In this document: positions 46,341 through 54,964 of the stretch, in pieces | Layout of the letters: the number at the start of each line of letters is the position of its first letter | How positions within the stretch are numbered: the first letter of the stretch is position 1 | Assembly (NCBI GenBank): GCA_900095095.1 | Contig: FMBT01000379.1 | Span: 62,001-126,000, forward strand | Source of the DNA: Fragilariopsis cylindrus CCMP1102 | Taxonomy: Eukaryota; Bacillariophyta; Bacillariophyceae; Bacillariales; Bacillariaceae | DNA length: 64,000 nucleotides | Reading direction: 5' to 3' | Translations under genes and position numbers: made by a program | The notes under the pieces: generated by a model | Told to the model about the DNA's origin: nothing | What the model saw: only the letters and a program-made list of their open reading frames with translations | The model's database searches: none

Positions 46341-46432
46341 TATTTTCGCGAAAAAATTTCGCACGAATGATCATTCGTGCGAAAAAACGCGAAAAAATTT
46401 CGCACGAATGATCAATCGTGCGAAAAAAACAT
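46341..46432. repeat. right subterminal palindromic repeats
   Basis: Two palindromic units, TTTCGCACGAATGATCATTC... and TTTCGCACGAATGATCAATC..., matching the left subterminal array and followed by the inner part of the right terminal repeat. Confidence 0.85.
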
Positions 46433-46542
46433 GCTTATGAGAGGGGGCGTTATATTATCTGTTTTTTCAACCACTGCCCCCCTTTGGTCGCGCGCGATGA
46501 AAATTAATAGTTTAACGAATGAAATTTCATTACCGGATGCTC
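46433..46542. repeat. right terminal inverted repeat of the transposon
   Basis: Ends AATGAAATTTCATTACCGG-ATGCTC, the inverse of the left end, followed directly by the CAG duplication. Inner GAGGGGGCG and TCGCGCGCG blocks mirror the left side with differing spacers. Confidence 0.85.
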
Positions 46543-48295
46543 CAGCAACCGCGCGATTTTTTTAAATTTTTTAAGCGACTTGTTAGCTTAGCTAACAAGT
46601 CGCTAACAAGTCCATTAACAAGAAATAATGCCTGGTGTTCAAATCGCGACGAAGGAAAATTCTTTAAAATTATTAAGAATATTGAAATGGAAAATTATTT
46701 CTATCGATATACAGATAATGGGAATGTAATAAATCGAACATCTCCCAGAATATCGATCTGTTCGATAAAAACTTACAAGACGAAATATAGATATATATCT
46801 GTACACTTAACAAGGACAAAAAGTTTCAGTTGAATTTAGTTATTTGGGGAAAATTCTATGAGGTCGTATATGGGTGGCAACAAGGAAGGACAATAATGTA
46901 AGGATGCTACATTTTATCGATGCATTGATTGCTTTTATTTTGAAATTCCCGAGAGTTTAATTTAGTGGCTTCCTTTAATCTTTGCATTGTATATATATTG
47001 GTAGTGTAATTTAGACTTTTCTTTCCTTATTCTGACGGCAATGATTATGGATAATATGTTGGTAGAGAGCAATAAAAGTATATGCGATTGGGTTCTAGCT
47101 TATTGGAGGACGCTCTTGCACAAAGGTGATGGACAGCATAGCTAGCTGCCACTAGTAGAAATAGTTTATTCTATTCCTGCCATTATGGCCCTATATACTA
47201 GTATCATTATTGGGTTCAACGATTTTGGGGTAAAAGAAAGTCGATACTTTCGTTTATGGGTTTGAGATTGATGGACACGGATGAAGGATACGATCGAGAC
47301 ACCTATCTTATATTCCAGATACTACTGTAGTGCTTGGTCTGCATCAGGTACATACACTAAGATAACTACGAAAGTAGCAGCTTGCTATCTTGATATGGAT
47401 GTAGTTCGCGCGATGCACAGAAGCATGTAATGTTACGAATCAACCTGATACATACAATCAATACTACCATGACAGCATTTGAAGAAGAAGTTTTTCAACT
47501 TCAGGTAGTCAATGAACCTGTGTCTCGTGTTACAACAATCAAGGAAGGTCTTTTTACTGCATACCAATGATAAAATAACTCCAACATACACCTACATCAA
47601 TCGTTTCTACTGCATAACGATGGTGGGACAACCTCATCATCTACTATAAATCATAGTATACCAAAGGCGCGATTGATAACAGGAACAAGCCAAATATCAC
47701 GACTTTAGCATGAGCAGCAATTATGGCTGTACTGTATCTAATTCGTTGTTCCGTAGCACAAGTTCATTCTTTTCATCATCATCATCATCATCATCGTCCT
47801 CGAATAATAGCAAAACATAGTCGCAACAATAAACTAGTGGAAAAGTTAGGTACACGGAGGATTACGGAGGTATTATATAGCTGCATGACAAGGATGATTT
47901 AGTCGTTTCCGGATTTCTCGGTCTATTATTTATTTTCGACAAAATAAAAAACGATGAACATGAAGAGCCGAAACATCACTCCCTCCTTAAAAAAAGATAC
48001 GACATGATCATATCGTCTCGTCTCGTTCGTTCTCGTACTCGTTTTACATCTGCATCTATTAACAGCAACATAGTAGAGGCAGTACAGAAATCTAGAACGT
48101 GCATAATTGCTTGAATATATCGTAATTGCGTATGTAGAAATAGCGATATCGTTCCACCGTAACAAATTCATTCAATATTCCACAAAAGCAAAAGCGAAGA
48201 CCAAAAAATAAATACAACATAACGACCTTTTTTGCATTTCAACGATTGTTACTATCTTGATCATTGTGCGGTTCGTCATTTAGGCTTGTAACTCT
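46543..48295. other. intergenic, no gene seen
   Basis: 1.75 kb with only short frames. Starts with the CAG target copy and a strong hairpin (46574-46604). A (CAT)n run lies at about 47776-47795. It ends at the 3' side of the intronless 7TM gene. Confidence 0.45.
46574..46604. repeat. perfect hairpin, 14-bp stem, 3-nt loop
   Basis: AGCGACTTGTTAGC, TTA, GCTAACAAGTCGCT, with GCTAACAAGTC repeated once more just downstream. It lies 32 bases outside the transposon's right end, so it belongs to the flank and not to the element's own termini. Confidence 0.9.
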
Positions 48296-50539
48296 TCAAT
48301 CCTCCTCACGACGACCATTAAGACTGGAATCTTCTTGAACCTTATCACAACGTCGGCAATATGATAATGTCAACAAATCAATAACACATTTTCTAACATC
48401 TGTCTTAGTCAATGCCATACCCGTAGATACTATAGACTGAATAGCACATAAAAGCAGTCCAGCAGGAAACAATGAAGAATTGCTTTGTTTTGTAGAAAGT
48501 TCTTGGTCAAATTGTACAATATCCCTTGTCCTCACAGGTCCATTCCAAAGCATAAGAGCTAAAGAAGGCAACCAAATGACCAAAAACACAAAAATAATAC
48601 GGAAGAAGTAAAGAGAGATTTCCCTTAATCTTCCACCTAATGATGGGACCAGGCCTCGATACCATATAATGATACATACATAACATAAATACATAATTGG
48701 AAATCCAGCAGAAAGCATAAAATAAATAGTCCTAGGAGCAGCAATATTCATGTTCATTTTTCCATCAAGAAAAAAATGGGCAAAAAATATGATCAGTGCA
48801 TAAAGATATACAATCACTCCCTGGAATGTTGCTTTTTTAATTGTAGGAGGCTTAACTCGTACTCCTTGATGTGACTTTTTTAATAGATCAAACACAGCAT
48901 GCGCTATTACAGCATTCATCCAAAGATTAGCGGTAGAGCAACCAAATATAATGGCATAATCAAATGGAATAACAACACCATCTTGGCGGAATCCATAAAC
49001 CACATAACCGGGTAATTCTGAGATATAGAATTGATTTATATAACTTACATACAACAAAATCAAGAATGCATTAAGTACCAAGTCAGGTATGGTTAGTAGA
49101 ATTAAGTAGTAATTGAAGCCATTGTTTCCCTGTTGTTGATGTTGTCGCCGACGTAAATTACGGGATTTCTTAATCATGCCAATAGATAAACCCGATATTA
49201 AAACCGCGGAGAATAATAGAGCAAGGGACGAAACCACAAGTTGTGGCCAAACAGTTATATTAAATCCATGGTCTTTTATGAAAGGTCCATCTGTTTTTGT
49301 TCTACAACATTCGTATAGCGTGAAGTCGATTGATTTAGTGTTACCATAATCAAATTCAATCGTCTGTACCTCCACTTTTCTAGGAAAATTGAAGATGTTG
49401 TCTTCATGACTGCATACCATTGCTTCTAAACGTCCGAATCTGTTGCTTTGCACCATACATCGTGACATGTCATTTGCATAGCAGATAGGAATGCACTCAG
49501 TCTCATCAAGGTAGTCTATTTCTGTTTCATTACGTTTGTCAATCTCATTATCACAGCATACATAAGTGTCCGTTTTTGAAGTATTGGTAGCATTAAAATT
49601 GTACTGAGTTTCCATCTCTCTCGGGTATTTTAAAGTGGAAGCGAGATCGCATGCCAGGTTGCCAGTATTTGGGAAGGTAGCACTATCAGAACAATGTCTT
49701 TTAACTGGGAATTCAGAAAGAAAGTCTGGGGGGCAGCATGTGTAATATGATAAATTAAAACTATTGCTTTGGGTTATAGTCCAAAGAAATGTATATTCTG
49801 TGTCAATTGTTCTTCCTATATAACCATCTTTACATCGAAAAGGCAGGATTGTTTCCGGCCCGCCACCCCAACAAGAGTAGCTGCCTTGGTTCCAGGAAAA
49901 TATCTTAGAGATGCATTTGCTCTCGTCACAAACGTCGCCGTCGTCGTTGCCGTCGTATTCGCCATCGTCATCCTTTTCAATGATCCCGTTGGTTTCGTTA
50001 ATGAAAGAGTCACAACAAACATATGTTTCAGGATAAAAGGCAGAAATAGCCATTTCTCTTGGATATTTTTGTTTATCATCATGACATGGCATGGACGAGT
50101 TGTCACAACGATTGTTATCTGTGTGAATACATAAATTACCACCATTATTTTCATTCTCATCATCGTTTTTATTACTGTCTTCATCATGCATTGTTTGCAT
50201 TCTCATGGGATCACTACAGTGGCGACTATTGGCTTTATGATCTTTATTATACCCTTTCGGACAACATGTATAGTACAATTTTGCAATAGTCACATTGGGA
50301 TTTCCAGAATTATCATTAATAGCAGCATCATCGTCCAAATAGTTATATACAACTTCTTTCTTATCTTCGGAATTAATGATCCTTCCTTCATATCCATTCG
50401 CACATAATAGTTCTTCTTCTTTTTGAGATTCAGCGTAACAATCATATCGGGGATATCCCCATCCGAAGATGTCCCATCCATTTGATCTACATTTGCTTTC
50501 GTCGCATTCGTCGTAGTCTTGTTGAGATTCCACTGTCAT
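48296..50539 (-). CDS. Cys-rich seven-transmembrane receptor-like protein, copy 2 (intronless)
   Basis: A single 747-aa frame, paralogous along its whole length to the gene at 21752-24340. Three Cys-rich modules: CDESKCRSNG...YYTCCPKGY, CDESKCIS...YYTCCPPDF, and CYANDMSRC...LYECCRTK. Seven membrane spans follow from about residue 425, among them VWPQLVVSSLALLFSAVL, NYYLILLTIPDLVLNAF, FGCSTANLWMNAVIAHAVF, FFRIIFVFLVIWLP and FPAGLLLCAIQSIVSTGM. Where copy 1 has introns (after CST and after VRTR), this copy reads straight through. The Arg run of copy 1 is absent. No signal peptide precedes the Cys-rich part. Probably a surface or endomembrane receptor; ligand unknown. Confidence 0.85.
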   Translation of the reverse strand: MTVESQQDYDECDESKCRSNGWDIFGWGYPRYDCYAESQKEEELLCANGYEGRIINSEDKKEVVYNYLDDDAAINDNSGNPNVTIAKLYYTCCPKGYNKDHKANSRHCSDPMRMQTMHDEDSNKNDDENENNGGNLCIHTDNNRCDNSSMPCHDDKQKYPREMAISAFYPETYVCCDSFINETNGIIEKDDDGEYDGNDDGDVCDESKCISKIFSWNQGSYSCWGGGPETILPFRCKDGYIGRTIDTEYTFLWTITQSNSFNLSYYTCCPPDFLSEFPVKRHCSDSATFPNTGNLACDLASTLKYPREMETQYNFNATNTSKTDTYVCCDNEIDKRNETEIDYLDETECIPICYANDMSRCMVQSNRFGRLEAMVCSHEDNIFNFPRKVEVQTIEFDYGNTKSIDFTLYECCRTKTDGPFIKDHGFNITVWPQLVVSSLALLFSAVLISGLSIGMIKKSRNLRRRQHQQQGNNGFNYYLILLTIPDLVLNAFLILLYVSYINQFYISELPGYVVYGFRQDGVVIPFDYAIIFGCSTANLWMNAVIAHAVFDLLKKSHQGVRVKPPTIKKATFQGVIVYLYALIIFFAHFFLDGKMNMNIAAPRTIYFMLSAGFPIMYLCYVCIIIWYRGLVPSLGGRLREISLYFFRIIFVFLVIWLPSLALMLWNGPVRTRDIVQFDQELSTKQSNSSLFPAGLLLCAIQSIVSTGMALTKTDVRKCVIDLLTLSYCRRCDKVQEDSSLNGRREED

Positions 50540-51185
50540 GTTACTGTACTAGATATTTCAAGCAGATTTCGTTCGTCTTTCTTCGTATCTGCAATGTTCT
50601 TCTTTATTGCGGTGACGAGATACGGAGTTTTACTGTAGCACGTTGGTAAATCTGGAGCTCCTTGTGGTGCTGTCGGTTGTTGCAAGAAGCTGGTGATGAT
50701 GTGTACAGTATTATATTATACTGCAGTATGTTGCCATCCTGACTATAACAAAAGTTAAGCAAAAGCAACAAAGAAGACTCATAAAAAATGTGTTCTAAAT
50801 ACCCTTCTCGGAGGGGCATATGAATACAGGATTTTACAGGCATAGATGATATAATTTTAAATCTACAATACTCCGGTTTTCGACCCAAACAAAAAATCTA
50901 CGATGTATGTTTTTGAGATGCAATATTAAAATTATCACAAGCTCCTCGTACAGTAGTTTGGATGAAGAAAAGCGCTCACGACAGACAACAACATCTACGC
51001 GCGAGATGTACAGCAGCAAAACACACGCGCGCAAGCAACTCGTCAAGAAGACAAGCCAACATCGACAATACGACAAGACAGGAAAAGTGACAACACAAAC
51101 AAAAAACAAAGGACTATATCAACGACGAACGACAACGACGAACGACAACGACGACAACAACAAACAACTTTCACAATTATATACA
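50540..51185. promoter_or_regulatory. divergent upstream region, 7TM copy 2 and NDUFB10-like
   Basis: 646 bp between head-to-head starts. An ACGACGAACGACAACGACGA-type run precedes the plus-strand ATG and likely lies in the 5' UTR. No gene is supported. Confidence 0.4.
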
Positions 51186-51923
51186 ATGACATCAGTATTA
51201 CCATTACCAACAGCTAATCCAACAACAGGAAAGACACATGTTGCAGAAGTTACTAAATATCATGAAGGTGGTACTTTGAAACCATATTCACATGAAGAAT
51301 CAGTTGGTCCAAAAGGTACAAGTGTAGATGTAAGTTCTAGTTTTAAGTATTGTCTTGTAGTGTTTGATAACATCGTCGCTTCTTTGTGTTTTTGTTTCGA
51401 GTGTCGCGAGAAGAGAGAGAGAAAGAGAGACATTAATAAAAGAATAATTAATTCCGTGGCGCAAAATATAAATAAAGCAACATCGAAGCGACGATCGATG
51501 GGTGGATCGATGGGTGGTAATTCATTTCTTTTTCTCCCCTGTCCTCCTCTTTCTATCTGTATCCTCTCTCTCTCTCTCGTCGCCCATCAGCGAGACACTA
51601 AATACAAAATACTACAATAGTTTCATCTCTCACCTTTTCTTTTGCCTCTCTTCAAAAAATAAAATCAAATTCCACAGGGACGTGCCACCGATCCCGTCAA
51701 ATATTATTTATCCACCGAACAACGTGCACGAGAGCGTCAGGTGGCCTACGAGACAGTACGATTGTTACGAGAAGATGTCATTGAATGTTATCGAAAAAGT
51801 GGTGTCAATCATTATACCGAATGTAAAGTAATTAATCAAAAATATTATGATATTATCTCGAAAAAAGATTTAGGACAATTGCATCCCAAATGGAAAGATT
51901 CCTCGAAGAATGATGGATGGTAA
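51186..51923 (+). CDS. mitochondrial complex I subunit, NDUFB10/PDSW-like
   Basis: Two exons, 51186-51329 and 51678-51923 (intron GTAAGT...CAG, 348 bp, phase 0), 129 aa. The second exon holds the family core: RARERQVAYETVRLLREDV, then IECYRKSGVNHYTECKVI and NQKYYDII, with the paired Cys around VNHY typical of this intermembrane-space-side subunit. It would sit in the membrane arm of NADH:ubiquinone oxidoreductase. Length matches compact algal and protist versions. A housekeeping gene, probably constitutively expressed. Confidence 0.75.
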
Positions 51924-53147
51924 AAAAAAATGAGTAGGCTAATTAAACAAAGTATTAATAACATAAAATAAAATAAATTAAAAATATAGAAAATGCGAAA
52001 GTAAAAACAAAGCAGGAAAATAAAATAAAAATCTAAAACTGACAACATCAATACAAAACCAAATCTAAACAGCACAATAACTGCATGATACTGTATAATG
52101 ACGAAGGAGCAAAATAATCCACCACCCCACCCATGCTTACAATATACTATTATCATTATAGTGAAATAATAATGATACGTATAACGTATGACGGTGGGTA
52201 CTGTTGCTGTCCTACCTCACTCACATACTATATATTATCACAATAGTAAAAAATGCAAATGGAGAATAATGTCTCAACAGTTGTATATATTATGATCAAG
52301 CATAATAGATATTCTTCTTATCTCATCGTTATATATATATATATAGCTAGTAGAAATTTAGATGCATTGATCGACTAACATATCCCCGTTTATAGTTGTT
52401 TGTCCGTTGGTTTGATTGTTTGATTGTTTGATGATGGATTGCATGACGGAAAGAAACAGAATGGTCGAACTTATGCAGTGTGTTCTTTTGTCCGATTGTA
52501 TTTTTATTTTATTGTATTTTATTGTGTTGTTAGCCTCAATTCGATATCATAATATGCTACCAGTAGCTCAGAGGCAGAGTGTCTGTGGATCGAAACCACG
52601 CTGAGCTACTATGTACTGATTCGCTTTTTTGTTGTTGTTGCTGTTGGCCAAAAAAGTGAAGTGGCAACCAATCTATCTACTCAAGCATGCATGCATGCAT
52701 GGAAATACCTAAGAATCAGTTATTATTTTAGGAGGGGGATTTTTGAAACTAGTAGGGGAGCAAAAATTATTATCGCCCCGAACAGAAAATTCAAATCAAG
52801 AGCAAGAAGTGTCGCTAACGTTAATGAAAGTGTGTGTCGCACGAGCTCGGGACACGAATCCTGGTCTCGTGACTGACGTATGACACGACATTTTTTTTAA
52901 TGACAAAGATAGATGTTCCATCGCCTAGGCTAGGAGTACAATACAGGAGTACAAAGTACTGTATGATATGATTAGTATTGCGTCCAGTCAGCGGAAAGCA
53001 GTACAGTAAAGGAAAGATCTGGAAAATCCTCAAACAGTACATACTGAACACATATATAACATAACATCCGATCATATCATTGATCATCGTACATTATATA
53101 TAACAAGAACCATCATCTAGATCAATTGTAAGGACGATAATATTATA
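51924..53147. other. intergenic with tRNA-like remnant
   Basis: 1.2 kb without a protein gene. Holds a (TA)n run at 52330-52346, a TGCATGCATGCATGCATG run at 52685-52701 and a tRNA-like fold (separate entry). Confidence 0.45.
52562..52610 (+). pseudogene. tRNA-like sequence lacking an anticodon arm
   Basis: AGTAGCT at the start pairs perfectly with AGCTACT at the end as a 7-bp acceptor-like stem. Between them are a D-arm-like CTCAGAGGCAGAG and a T-arm-like GTGG-ATCGAAA-CCAC. Total length is 49 nt, with no room for an anticodon stem. Most likely a deleted tRNA pseudogene or a tRNA-derived repeat fragment. Confidence 0.45.
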
Positions 53148-53611
53148 ATGAAGCTTATTATTTCTTTCCTCGTTGTCATTTTCATCAGTAGTGTTGGGAT
53201 CAATGCATTTACTACGCCGGTGGCTACGGTAGCAAAAATACTTTTACAAGACTTCAAGCGCAACAACAGCCAAACGATAATAATGCTGATGCTGATGCTG
53301 ATGTTTATTCTCGTCGTGATGCGTTCCGAAAGAGTGCCACAACCTTTGCATCCGTAGCATCTGTTGGAGTAGTACTTGCAACTACTACAGTTATCATGAT
53401 TCCAACTATGCCGGCACATGCCGATATATATGATGATCAAGAAAAGGAACGTAAATTAAAAAGAGCACAAGATAGTGAAGAACAAAAAAAATTAATACCA
53501 AAAATATTATTAGGTGGTGTAGGATTATCCAGTGTCTTTATTATACCAAATTTAATTCGTTTAGCAAAGAAAATTTTATCTGGAGGTAATAATGATGGGT
53601 ATGGTAGCTAA
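53148..53611 (+). CDS. small thylakoid membrane/lumen protein with twin-arginine leader
   Basis: As read, the frame from 53148 breaks away after about 30 codons. Adding one A to the A5 run at 53234-53238 gives a 154-aa protein whose parts fit together. Residues 1-20 are an ER signal ending in INA-F, the diatom plastid (ASAF-like) motif. A stroma transit segment follows, then SRRDAFRKSATTF, a hydrophobic stretch and MPAHA-D, a twin-arginine thylakoid signal with an AxA cut at about residue 92. The ~62-aa mature part begins DIYDDQEKERKLKRA and has one hydrophobic span (ILLGGVGLSSVFIIPNLI). Probably a small photosynthetic-complex or assembly protein; the exact identity was not recognised. Confidence 0.65.
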
Positions 53612-54964
53612 AATAAATAAAAGTAATAAAATAAAAAACATAAAAAGGCTGTAGTTATTTTTTGATAAGTAGTAACGATAACGTTTAATATATAAGTGAA
53701 ACGACGAAAACGTACAGGGCGGGTAACAACGTGAAGTTAAAAGGACTACATATTAAATGTGAATAAATTAATACCAATACTAAAAACAATAGTAAATTAC
53801 TTTTGAAACATATACATACTATACCATAGACTATACTTCTAAAGATAAAGATAAATGAATAGGAATAGATTCTTTGTTCATTCTCGTACCCTCGCTCGAT
53901 CGTCTTTCCACTTACTATAATCGTTACTATATAATAAACCCAATGTAATATAAGCAGTTGTACAGTAGTAAGGATTGTTCTCCAACGAGGGGGATGGATC
54001 TTGTTTTATGTTCCATTCGAGCAATAATATCCAGTATAATATGTCTTTTTGACATGGTATCGAGAAGAAGTTTGCCAAAATATGGTTGCTTCTAAAACCC
54101 CTTTTCCTATCAATCACTTGTTTATATCCTGATCGGTACATACGGAAAATGACCTAGCAAAAAGCCGGGTAGTAACAAAAACGTACAATAAAGAAACAAA
54201 GCAAGTAATATAATATAAAACAATAACGATAACAAACAAACAGCAAGCATAGCCAGCGTCTATAATAAATGCACAAACAAGACATATTAGCCACTACAAA
54301 TATAGCACCAAAAAAATCGTTCATCGTTCATCATCGTTCATCATCATTCATCGTGTCATCGTGTCATCGTATGAATAAACTAACTAACGTCAACATCAAC
54401 ATCAACGACAAAGAAACGAAACGAAATTAATAAGAATATGACAAAAAGAACTATGACAATGACAGTAATGAAAATAGAAAGAATAATAATCATTTTTACT
54501 ATTTTACTTACAAATACTTCTTGTCGTGCTGATTTTGCACTCACAACGCGTACACGATAAAGACGCTTTGAACCTTCTTTATTTTTATTTTTTCATAATA
54601 TTTCGCATTTTGGGGGTAGATTATACGAACATTTTATCGTGTTAATTTTCAAACATTGTCATAACGCGTGCGAATGAATGAATCGAATGAATCGAAGAAT
54701 CAAGCGTTTGCACACGGAGGAAGTATGTACTGTAGGTAACTACACGCGCGCACAAAAGCAACGCAAGCAAGCAAGCAAAGCAAAGCACGATTTTTTAATT
54801 TGAAATTTCAAATAATACACCGTAGTATTTCAGTTTTTTTTGTTTGCTTCTTTTTCTTGTTTTTTTGCTTGCTTCTTTCGTCTTATTTTATACGCTACGT
54901 TATTAATACTGTACTGTTATTTTAAAATAAAAAGAATATCAAATGACAATAAGTGACATGTATA
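53612..54964. other. intergenic
   Basis: No convincing gene. A minus-strand frame of 87 codons (53878-54141) has mixed composition but no recognisable feature. TCATCGTTCATCATC repeats lie at about 54320-54370 and AAGCAAGCAAGCAAAGCAAA near 54770. Confidence 0.4.

Larger units (their letters stand above)
42150..46542. mobile_element. PIF/Harbinger-like DNA transposon, apparently complete
   Basis: 4393 bp bounded by inverted repeats beginning GAGCATCCGGTAATGAAATT and flanked by a CAG direct repeat (42147-42149 and 46543-46545). The 3-bp target duplication fits the Harbinger superfamily. Inside are a plus-strand transposase with a full D-D-E set and a converging two-exon minus-strand gene of unknown function. 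Palindromic subterminal repeats occur at both ends. Intact frames, termini and target duplication suggest recent insertion. It landed between the conserved gene at 41 kb and a gene-free stretch. Confidence 0.85.

Noticed and set aside
47926-48171. 81-codon minus-strand frame downstream of 7TM copy 2
   Set aside because: No domain or start context; likely chance.
21752-50539. The two 7TM genes as arms of one large inverted duplication
   Set aside because: Similarity seems limited to the coding sequence; the neighbouring genes and flanks do not match.
53878-54141. 87-codon minus-strand frame
   Set aside because: Complex composition but no domain, homologue pattern or conserved context; kept only as a note in the intergenic entry.
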